Assembly (NCBI GenBank): GCA_030595925.1
Contig: JAUVLC010000033.1
Coordinates: 1-22,599, forward strand
DNA from: Clostridia bacterium
GTDB taxonomy: Bacteria; CBDUZB01; JAGLHV01
Direction: 5' to 3'
DNA length: 22,599 bases
Below, piece after piece: positions 16,504 to 22,599 of this stretch (the stretch's first letter is position 1; the number at the start of each line of letters is the position of its first letter). Below the pieces are notes generated by a model. The model ran no database searches, was not told where the DNA came from, and saw nothing but the letters and a program-made list of their open reading frames with translations. A program made the position numbers and the translations under genes.

Positions 16504-17178
16504 TCAGGAAACATATACTAATCTGGCAATTATTCCCACAATAATAGCAATGCCGTTTCCTACAATTAAATTCTTCCGGGAAAAATCCAATTGCTCTTTC
16601 CATTGGGTTTTACTTAAAAAAACCCTTCCTAACCAAATTAAGGGAAAAAGCATTTTCCAAAATCCCGGTAAAAGTAAACAGAAAAAAACAACTGTTCTTT
16701 CCAATATACCATAATGTTTTTCTTTTCCTTCTATATTTGTTTTATCAAAATTTTTAAGGTAATATATAAAAATAGTTGTAAAATGGGTCGCAACAATATA
16801 CAGAGATAAAATTATTACCCATCTCTCTCTCAATAAAGGAGCTGAAAAAACAAGGTAAAACTTCCATATTAAAAAAATAATTGTAATATGAAGAACTTGA
16901 TCCAGAATAAAAAATAAAACATTATCCGTCTTCTTATATTTTTTTATCCCAACCATGCGAACAGTGTCGATAAAAAAATGTGAAAAAGCAATAACAACAA
17001 CAAAAATCCAATTTTTCTCTAAAAATCTGCTAAACAAGCTAAAACTTAATATTAAAAAAATAAAAGAATGTATTATAACACCAAAAAGTCTCTTACTTTT
17101 TTCTTCGGCAATCTTATTGGTTTGTAAAGTAAAATCGGCTAATAAATGTGCCAAAATCAAACGCCAGAATAAAAACAT
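16504..17178 (-). CDS. DUF3307 integral membrane protein
   Basis: A 224-aa polytopic inner-membrane protein. The N-terminus FLFWRLILAHLLADFTLQTNKIAEEK carries the H-x3-D-F-x-L-Q pattern typical of DUF3307, and a second HFFIDTVR motif follows at residues 86-93. About six hydrophobic segments are visible, around residues 34-50, 57-75, 97-112, 121-138, 165-182 and 206-222. The family has no established function; the His/Asp motifs inside membrane segments hint at metal or substrate binding, but that is inference. A GAGAGGG ribosome binding site precedes the ATG. It is downstream of the AsmA-like gene with a strong hairpin between them. Confidence 0.8.
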   Translation of the reverse strand: MFLFWRLILAHLLADFTLQTNKIAEEKSKRLFGVIIHSFIFLILSFSLFSRFLEKNWIFVVVIAFSHFFIDTVRMVGIKKYKKTDNVLFFILDQVLHITIIFLIWKFYLVFSAPLLRERWVIILSLYIVATHFTTIFIYYLKNFDKTNIEGKEKHYGILERTVVFFCLLLPGFWKMLFPLIWLGRVFLSKTQWKEQLDFSRKNLIVGNGIAIIVGIIARLVYVS

Positions 17179-17203
17179 TTTTCCCTCTCTTTTAATTCAA
17201 TGA

Positions 17204-17246
17204 GACCACAAAGTTTTATCAGCTGCGCTGATAAAACTCTGTAGTC
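17204..17246 (-). repeat. Long RNA hairpin between the AsmA-like and DUF3307 genes
   Basis: Twenty-base arms (17204-17223 and 17227-17246) with a 3-base loop. On the minus-strand transcript all 20 positions pair, two as G-U wobbles; on the plus strand those two would be C-A mismatches, so the structure belongs to the minus-strand RNA. It is not followed by a U-run, so it is not a standard terminator. It may be a REP-like palindrome or an RNA-processing stem that separates expression of the two genes. Confidence 0.75.
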
Positions 17247-17342
17247 GAATAGATCCCAAACACTTCGTTTTGCTCAGCATAAACTCCCTTGAAGAAAATC
17301 GAAGGGACTAGGGATTAATACCCCACAACTTGCTGGGGGATA
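17247..17342. repeat. REP-like intergenic sequence with small palindromes
   Basis: Next to the long hairpin lie a 6-bp inverted repeat (TCCCTT/AAGGGA around 17286-17308), a C4A/TG4 pair around 17321-17338, and a minus-strand GCTGAGCAAAACGAAGTG string. The last resembles short repeats I associate with intergenic regions of other bacteria. Whether it recurs in this genome cannot be seen from one window. Confidence 0.35.
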
Positions 17343-17348
17343 ATTAAT

Positions 17349-20045
17349 TTACTTCTTCTTCCATAAATTATCCAATAAATCCCGGGCCTTATCCTTTAAT
17401 AAATCTTCCGGCTTTTTCTCTTCCTGGACTTCAGTACCTTTCTCCCCTTCCCCTTTTCCCTTGATTTTCATTTTCTTAAATATTCCTTCAATAACTTTTT
17501 CTTTTATTACTTTTTCTACTTTTTTAAGTTTCGGTTTAATTTTCGGGTTATCAAAACTCCCTTTAATGAAAAAAGTCAACACTACACGCCCGTCTTTATC
17601 TACTTCGGTATAGGCTGCCAGTTCCTTTCCTTTTCCTTTAGGCAGCTTAACATCCATTTGAACATCCAGTTTTTCTTTAACCAAATAAACCTTTCCCCGG
17701 GAAAAAATATCAGAACCCGGACTATAAATAGAAAGATTCTCCTTCATTATCCCCTGACTAAAAATATAGTCTCCTTTAATTTTTTTATACGGAATTTCAT
17801 CGTTCAGGGAACCGGTATTTTTAACCAGCCCTTTTTTTTCTAACTTTTGCAACATGATAATCGGAGAAAGTAATCCTTTAAGCAATTTAGACTTGGACGC
17901 TAAAACAGTAAGATTGGATATTTTTCCTTTTCCCATGTTCATAAAAAATTTTCCTGAAAGTTTCGATAAATCCGGGGTAAGATTACCAAACCCCCATTTC
18001 AATTCTATGTTATTTCCTTGATAATTGGAATGTGTTACTTTTCCGATTTTAAATTTACCTTCCGTTTTAATTTTTATAGCCGGCCCTTTTTTAATCCCTG
18101 TAGAAACATCTTTTTCTTTTTTCCCGGCCGGTTTTTCCCCTTGCGGCAATGGAGGAAGCAAAAATAAAATTTTATCAAAGTTTAGTTCTGATAAAGAACC
18201 CTCAAAAACAACATCCGGTGATTTGAAATTTTTTACACATAATTTGCTTATATTAAAATCCGCACCGTTCATTTTAGCTGTAAATTTTTTTGTTCTGACA
18301 CTTTGTTGAGTAAAATCAACCTCAGTAGTAAAATCGGTTATCGTATTCTTTTTATGCTCAACACAAAAGTTGTTAAGCTTGAAATTTCCCTTGAATTTAG
18401 GTTTCTTAAAATCTCCACTTAAATAAATATTTATCCCTGCTATCCCCTTTACTTTGTATTTTGTAATCAATTCGGATAGAACAGCAAATTTTTGTAAAGA
18501 AAATTGATTGGTAAACAACTTACAGCTCAGTTGTTGTTTATCAAGATTAAATGTTGCTTTTTTGGTATTTAGTTTAAAATCGGAAAATAAAAATTCTGCA
18601 GAATCTATCCTTACTTGCTTTTTAACCAAAGGTGTTTCTTGATAATTAATTTCCATTTTAAAATGCCCCGGAACTTGTTGAGTCTTCTTAAAAAAATTGC
18701 TGTAACTCATTTCCAGACCGGAAAAATCTAATTTTGATTTAACAAAAAGATCCTTTAATGTTCCCTTCACTTTATTGCTTAATGTAGAGGTTCCGGTAAA
18801 AGCAAATTCTTTGGGGAAAGGTAAAAATAAAAATTGTTTAATTTTATCAATAGAATTTACTTCAACGAACAAATCCATATCTATGTGTGGATCTTTGAAA
18901 TTTTTAATCATTCCTTTACTTTTCAATTTGATATTGGAAAATACAACCTCTGTTGAATTTATCTTCAACTGTTTATTTTTTTCTTTTGTCTCCCGGTAAT
19001 TTACTGCCAGCTTAACATTACCCGGTATTTGCCGGCTCTTTTTAAAAAGTTTCCCATATACTATTTCTAAGCCGGAAAAATCCAAATTGGATTCAAAAAG
19101 AACATCGTTCAACGTTCCCTTAACTTTACCTTTTAATATGGATCCTCCTTTTATTGTCAGGTTCCGGGGAAAGGGCAAATCCAGGAATTGTTTAATTTTA
19201 TTAATTGAATTTACTTTAAATAAGAAATTAAAATCAAACAAAGGTTTATTGATGTTTTCCACCCGTCCGGAGAGATTAGCATCGATCTCTTCGCTAATAA
19301 ATCCTAATTGCTCAATATCTATTCTGACCTTATCCATCTCTAAATTAGAGAGATTAATTTTACTTTTGAAATCAACTTTTCCGTTTAATTCTTTTTTGTC
19401 TAAAACAACTTTCTCTTCAAAAGAAAAATTTATCTCAAAAGGGGTTAAAAGGTTAGCATGTTTTACTTCCAAATTGAGCTGTTCAATATCTGCATTGAAT
19501 TTATTGGTAAAATTATCTTTAAAGGAAACTTTCCCTTTTACAATATCAACTTTTGAAACCAGAAAAGAAAAAGGGCTTTTTTTGTCCTGGCTTTCTTTTA
19601 ACTGTTCCCCTTCCTGGACATCTTTTTCTTCTTTGGTTGAACCCTTTTCCATTAAATCACTAAAATTAAATTTTCCATCTGCCAACCGTTCTATTGCAAT
19701 TTGTGGCTCAACCAATGTTAATCTACTGATAATTAGCTTCTTTTTTAACAAAGCAAACAAATAATACTTAACTACAAATTTCTTCGCCGATATAAAAGTG
19801 CCTTGCTTAAAAGTAGATAGCCGAGAAACTTTAAACTCTTCGACAGTAATACCTTTGAACAACCCAATACTAATTTTTCCCACTTCTACTTCCCGATTCA
19901 AAAAAGTAGTTAATTGTTTGCTTAAAATTGTCTTTATTTTTTCAGGAGGGAATAAGACACGAATTAAAACTGTTCCTACCAATAATAATGCTACTATTAC
20001 TATCCCCACCCATAACAAAATCTTTTTTATTTTTCCTTTTTTCAT
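17349..20045 (-). CDS. AsmA-family envelope protein with an internal duplication
   Basis: An 898-aa protein anchored by one N-terminal membrane helix (residues 9-31, after a lysine-rich start) with the rest in the periplasm. The start of the soluble part (LSKQLTTFLNREVEVGKISI and the strands that follow) is the typical AsmA N-terminal region, and the body is mostly beta-strand with no enzyme motif. AsmA-like proteins such as TamB and YhdP form lipid-transfer bridges or affect outer-membrane protein and lipid balance. Residues about 272-378 and 390-496 are a clear tandem duplication sharing VNSI(N/D)KIKQFL, LPFP, KVKGTL and LDFSGLE. The last 100 residues include GSFDNPKIKPKL, another family mark, then a charged tail. 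It lies 78 nt after the OmpA-like gene, so a shared envelope transcript is likely. Confidence 0.88.
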   Translation of the reverse strand: MKKGKIKKILLWVGIVIVALLLVGTVLIRVLFPPEKIKTILSKQLTTFLNREVEVGKISIGLFKGITVEEFKVSRLSTFKQGTFISAKKFVVKYYLFALLKKKLIISRLTLVEPQIAIERLADGKFNFSDLMEKGSTKEEKDVQEGEQLKESQDKKSPFSFLVSKVDIVKGKVSFKDNFTNKFNADIEQLNLEVKHANLLTPFEINFSFEEKVVLDKKELNGKVDFKSKINLSNLEMDKVRIDIEQLGFISEEIDANLSGRVENINKPLFDFNFLFKVNSINKIKQFLDLPFPRNLTIKGGSILKGKVKGTLNDVLFESNLDFSGLEIVYGKLFKKSRQIPGNVKLAVNYRETKEKNKQLKINSTEVVFSNIKLKSKGMIKNFKDPHIDMDLFVEVNSIDKIKQFLFLPFPKEFAFTGTSTLSNKVKGTLKDLFVKSKLDFSGLEMSYSNFFKKTQQVPGHFKMEINYQETPLVKKQVRIDSAEFLFSDFKLNTKKATFNLDKQQLSCKLFTNQFSLQKFAVLSELITKYKVKGIAGINIYLSGDFKKPKFKGNFKLNNFCVEHKKNTITDFTTEVDFTQQSVRTKKFTAKMNGADFNISKLCVKNFKSPDVVFEGSLSELNFDKILFLLPPLPQGEKPAGKKEKDVSTGIKKGPAIKIKTEGKFKIGKVTHSNYQGNNIELKWGFGNLTPDLSKLSGKFFMNMGKGKISNLTVLASKSKLLKGLLSPIIMLQKLEKKGLVKNTGSLNDEIPYKKIKGDYIFSQGIMKENLSIYSPGSDIFSRGKVYLVKEKLDVQMDVKLPKGKGKELAAYTEVDKDGRVVLTFFIKGSFDNPKIKPKLKKVEKVIKEKVIEGIFKKMKIKGKGEGEKGTEVQEEKKPEDLLKDKARDLLDNLWKKK
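18558..19232 (-). repeat. Tandem coding duplication inside the AsmA-like gene
   Basis: Two copies of about 107 codons with a 118-codon offset: copy 1 at about 19232-18912, copy 2 at about 18878-18558. They are still similar at DNA level, for example the segments at 19188 and 18834 that encode SI(N/D)KIKQFL. The duplication lengthens the periplasmic beta-groove. Confidence 0.8.
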
Positions 20046-20123
20046 TTTCCCATCCTTTTTTATCCTTATATTTCCATTATTTTAAGCACCCACTGTTTTA
20101 CCCATCATCACCAAAATCTAAAC

Positions 20124-22202
20124 CTATTTCTTTCCCTGCTTTGTTCTTTCTTTTGTTTGTTCCTTTATTTCTTTCTTTGTCCGATCAACTGCCTGTTTCT
20201 TTACAGGATCCCTTAATATAATAATTTCTACTCTTCTATTTTGTGCTCTTCCCTGCCGGGTTGAATTTTTGGCAATCGGTTTTGTTTCCCCAAAACCGAT
20301 AACTGTTATTCTTTTAGAATCTATTCCTTTTTTTACTAAATACTGATAAACCCCGTCTGCTCTTTTCACCGATAATTTTTGATTAAATGAAGCCCTCCCT
20401 ACGCTATCCGTATGCCCTTCAATAACTACTTTATTCTCCGAATATGCATCAAGCAGCATTACTACTTCCGATAAAGCTTTATAAGATTGTTTTTTTAAAC
20501 TGCTTTTTCCCGAAACAAATAAAACATTGGAAGAGAGATTCACTTTCAAACCTCTTTTATCTTCTTTTATTATAATTTCTTTCATCTGGATCACTTTTAC
20601 TTCTATCCCTTTAGGGGTACTTACTGTTTTATTTCCTGCTTCATCGGTAATAGTTGCCACCACACTATATTTGCCATTAGGAACTATTTTTTTATAATAG
20701 TCATCTTTTCCGTCCCAGATAAGAGAAAACGGCAACATTTTTTCTCCTTTAAAAGCCTTTACTAATTTTTCTTCTTCGGTTAAAATATTTATCTGCCATT
20801 CTCCTATCCCCCGTACCTGAGCTGTAGAAAAACTGATTGTAGCTATATCATCTTTTCCATTTTCATCAGGCGAAATCACCGGGGGAGAAACTAACCAGTT
20901 CAACAGAGGAGGAACAGTATCCAAAACAATCCATCCTTCTTCAGAACGAATATTTTTTCGTCCCTTGCCTTTTGCCCGAAGAATATACTTATACTCTCCG
21001 TCTTTTACCACGTCTCCTATTTCATTCGTTCCTCTCCAAATAATTTTTAGAGGAATTTTATCTTTTCCCGTATATTTTTTAATTAAATTACTATTACTAT
21101 CGCTTATTTGAAAATTCCACTTTTTTACCTTTCCCAAATCATAAGCCATAATATCAAAGACAACCTTGTCCTTTATCTCATCCTTATTGGGAGAAAAAAT
21201 TCGAGGATTGGCTGAAATTATTACTTCCGTTCCGGAAAAAGTTTCTTTTTTCATTGCTCTAGCCGAAAATCTACCGCTTAACGATATTCGATGAGTATGC
21301 CCCATTCCCCCATAAGGAACAAACGCATAATCCAATAAGAACCCAACGCATTTAATACCCAACCCCATCCCCCATCCTGAAAGGGGGTCTCCATCTTTAA
21401 GCTTATTATCTTCTAAATAATACTTGTATCCACACCGTAACGCCAGAATGTCCGCTCCCCAATGTTCTAAACCAAAACAAAAATTGTAATCTTCATTGAC
21501 AGGCTTATTTACATCCACGGTAAGATTTAAATCTGTATACTGCTCCGGGAAAGAGAATCTCCCGGTTAATCCAAATTTAATATTTTCCGGTAAATATTCC
21601 TCTTCTTCAACAAATTCTAGTTTTGATCCAAGATTTTGTCCCACAATCCCCATAGAAAAACTATTTCCTTCCCTATTAGTACAAAATAATACTCCCACAT
21701 CAGAAGCTACCGCCCCCGCCTTTTGAGTATCAATTTTACATTGTAACACCTTTACGTTTAATCCTAAAGAAACTTTCTCCCCCAGGCAAGCTCCATAAGA
21801 GAGAATTCCCAAAGAATCATAAACGCTAAATTTCCCCTCTTCCACTCCTTCGGAAATTTTATACATCTTATCCATATATACATACTGTATTCCTACCCCG
21901 AAAGTTCCAAGTGAAGTGGGTTGTATATATCCTAAAAAATCATAACTAACATCTGCAAACCATATAGCATGGGTTGCCTGAATTTCCGGCTGTACAACCC
22001 AACCCAGGCCGGCAGGATTAAAATAAATAGCATCAACCCCATCAGCTAATGCAGCATATGCTTCCCCCATTCCGGAAGGACGGGCTCCTATTGGGAGCTT
22101 AAGGAAAGAAGCAGCCGTTTCGCGAGTAGAAGCGTTTAAATAATTGTTCGTACTAAAACAAAAAAATAAACAAATTATAAAAAAAACCTTTTTCTTAGTC
22201 AT
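20124..22202 (-). CDS. PorV-like outer-membrane barrel with two FlgD-like Ig domains and an OmpA domain
   Basis: A 692-aa secreted protein. Residues 1-24 are a signal peptide, probably cut after YLNA. Residues 25 to about 315 match the PorV/PorQ (UPF0164-like) family: SFLKLPIGARPSGMGEAYAA, ALADGVDAIYFNPAGLG and many amphipathic strands. Residues about 325-428 and 430-537 are two Ig-like repeats with FSPNKDEIKDKV and ISPDENGKDD, resembling FlgD/CHU-type modules and their acidic loops. Residues about 550-665 are an OmpA C-terminal domain (VIEGHTDSVGRASFNQKLS, KRADGVYQYL, GFGETKPI, NRRVEI) that binds peptidoglycan. In Bacteroidota PorV serves type IX secretion; here no other T9SS gene is visible, so a structural or transport role is safer. 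The ribosome binding site is GGGAGAG. Confidence 0.9.
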   Translation of the reverse strand: MTKKKVFFIICLFFCFSTNNYLNASTRETAASFLKLPIGARPSGMGEAYAALADGVDAIYFNPAGLGWVVQPEIQATHAIWFADVSYDFLGYIQPTSLGTFGVGIQYVYMDKMYKISEGVEEGKFSVYDSLGILSYGACLGEKVSLGLNVKVLQCKIDTQKAGAVASDVGVLFCTNREGNSFSMGIVGQNLGSKLEFVEEEEYLPENIKFGLTGRFSFPEQYTDLNLTVDVNKPVNEDYNFCFGLEHWGADILALRCGYKYYLEDNKLKDGDPLSGWGMGLGIKCVGFLLDYAFVPYGGMGHTHRISLSGRFSARAMKKETFSGTEVIISANPRIFSPNKDEIKDKVVFDIMAYDLGKVKKWNFQISDSNSNLIKKYTGKDKIPLKIIWRGTNEIGDVVKDGEYKYILRAKGKGRKNIRSEEGWIVLDTVPPLLNWLVSPPVISPDENGKDDIATISFSTAQVRGIGEWQINILTEEEKLVKAFKGEKMLPFSLIWDGKDDYYKKIVPNGKYSVVATITDEAGNKTVSTPKGIEVKVIQMKEIIIKEDKRGLKVNLSSNVLFVSGKSSLKKQSYKALSEVVMLLDAYSENKVVIEGHTDSVGRASFNQKLSVKRADGVYQYLVKKGIDSKRITVIGFGETKPIAKNSTRQGRAQNRRVEIIILRDPVKKQAVDRTKKEIKEQTKERTKQGKK

Positions 22203-22349
22203 CTTCTCTCCCTTTTTTATAAGTAAGTAATATCAAAAAAAATTTAATTACCCTTTTAATATCCATAACCATTGTGGACTATTTTTTGACTATTGTCTAA
22301 CTATTTATTACTTACTATCCATTCGCAGTCTTTTATCTTTTATCCTTTA
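22203..22349. other. Leader region between the group II intron and the OmpA-like gene
   Basis: AT-rich, without a gene. On the minus strand ATAGT recurs four times between about 22301 and 22273 (ATAGTAAG, ATAGTTAG, ATAGTCAA, ATAGTCC), just after the short repeat GATAAAAGATAAAA. I see no convincing promoter; the TATAAA close to the ribosome binding site lacks a -35 box. Confidence 0.4.
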
Positions 22350-22468
22350 GTAGAGTAGAACACTGGCGCAGTAGCTTCAGGTTAATGTTTGTTTTCCCTG
22401 TTTCTCCCCGTTTCCTCTGGGAGTATCACAATATCTCAACCATACCCTGTTTCCAGCATCCCCTCGTC
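22350..22468 (-). ncRNA. Candidate group II intron domain VI with bulged adenosine
   Basis: Minus-strand GAGGGGATGCTGG (just after domain V) can pair with CCAGTGTTCTACTC (22366-22353). The only unpaired base in the lower helix is the A at 22356, seven bases from the proposed 3' end at 22350 (CTCTAC), which suits a branch-point A. The loop between the arms is unusually long, about 85 nt, and contains its own small hairpins, so the pairing is a model only. Confidence 0.45.
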
Positions 22469-22501
22469 AAACCGTGCATGAAGTTTTCCCTCACACGGCT
22501 T
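22469..22501 (-). ncRNA. Group II intron domain V
   Basis: The minus-strand RNA folds as AAGCCGUG / CACGGUUU (lower stem with the AGC catalytic triad), a two-base UG bulge on the 3' side, and an upper stem UGAGG / CUUCA closed by a GAAAA loop. This is the standard domain V architecture, the catalytic heart of group II introns. Confidence 0.8.
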
Positions 22502-22513
22502 TCCGATAAACGC

Positions 22514-22597
22514 TCATCTTAAAGCTTTCGCCCACCTGATAGACTGTGACTTTGCTTTAAGGTATAGTTTCCTTTGAAGTTCCCGAACTTTATCCGT
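22514..22597 (-). pseudogene. Internally deleted group II intron reverse transcriptase
   Basis: In one minus-strand frame from the window edge the translation is TDKVRELQRKLYLKAKS followed at once by QSIRWAKALR and a stop. The first part resembles the N-terminus of group II intron reverse transcriptase/maturases (RELQRKLYLKAK). The RWAKA tail resembles the C-terminal end of the same proteins, which finish near WAKA just before domain V. Nearly all of the reverse transcriptase, maturase and endonuclease regions in between would be missing, with the frame kept. The assignment rests on my memory of these proteins; the start lies outside the window. Confidence 0.6.
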
Positions 22598-22599
22598 AG

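Larger units (their letters stand above)
22350..22599 (-). mobile_element. 3' part of a group II intron with a collapsed ORF
   Basis: Minus strand: the end of domain IV with a reverse-transcriptase remnant, then domain V, then a candidate domain VI ending at 22350 with the expected terminal AC. By eye the stretch is richer in G and C than the flanking genes, which fits a transferred element. The 5' half (domains I-III) would lie beyond the right edge of the window, so whether the intron is complete cannot be judged. Confidence 0.72.

Noticed and set aside
19087-19764. 225-codon plus-strand frame inside the AsmA-like gene
   Set aside because: It lies fully opposite a clear AsmA-family gene, is rich in Ser, Leu and Phe as antisense frames of lysine-rich genes are, and has no recognisable domain.
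20124-22202. Type IX secretion system locus
   Set aside because: The barrel is PorV-like, but no other type IX gene or C-terminal sorting domain is in the window, and the chain carries an OmpA anchor.
22273-22301. Four ATAGT repeats as a CRISPR or iteron array
   Set aside because: Units are only 5 nt with uneven spacing in AT-rich DNA; chance is a sufficient explanation.

Overview
The window reads as a chromosomal segment of an AT-rich, Gram-negative-type (diderm) bacterium. Evidence for an outer membrane is a PorV-like barrel fused to an OmpA peptidoglycan-binding domain, and an AsmA-family protein. The protein mix (DUF4388, roadblock and MglA-like GTPase genes, a PorV/OmpA protein, an anaerobe-style short ThiC) suggests an uncultivated lineage of the Omnitrophota/Elusimicrobiota/Desantisbacteria/Margulisbacteria type. 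This placement is an inference and I cannot resolve the phylum. Every confident gene lies on the minus strand, so transcription runs from the right edge to the left.

In transcription order: (1) 22599-22350 holds the 3' part of a group II intron (collapsed reverse-transcriptase ORF, domain V, a candidate domain VI), richer in GC than its surroundings. (2) 22202-16504 is an envelope block: PorV-like/OmpA protein, AsmA-family protein with an internal duplication, then a DUF3307 membrane protein. A long RNA hairpin sits between the last two. (3) 16324-13725 encodes thiC and cinA, 17 nt apart. (4) A good sigma-70-type promoter at 13697-13669 starts a six-gene signalling module at 13521-8363: ExeA/GspA-like AAA ATPase, roadblock protein, MglA-like GTPase, DUF4388-roadblock protein, a protein joining a GspE/MshE N-terminal domain to a DnaA-type AAA+ core, and a DUF4388 protein with a winged-helix-like tail. 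(5) 8128-6701 is tldD. (6) 6628-474 is a tight housekeeping run: Crp/Fnr regulator, polA, mutM, coaE, rho.

The signalling module is the most interesting part. It combines a Ras-like polarity GTPase, two roadblock-type proteins, two DUF4388 proteins and two AAA+ ATPases. One ATPase borrows the DnaA core but lacks the DnaA DNA-binding domain and carries a type II secretion/type IV pilus ATPase input domain. That combination suggests a switch controlling the position or activity of a surface machine, but no pilus, gliding or secretion structural gene is in view. Other oddities: Pol I with an inactivated proofreading site and an Asp at the ribonucleotide steric-gate position, ThiC with a shortened C-terminal cysteine motif, and an ExeA-like ATPase lacking the Walker B glutamate.
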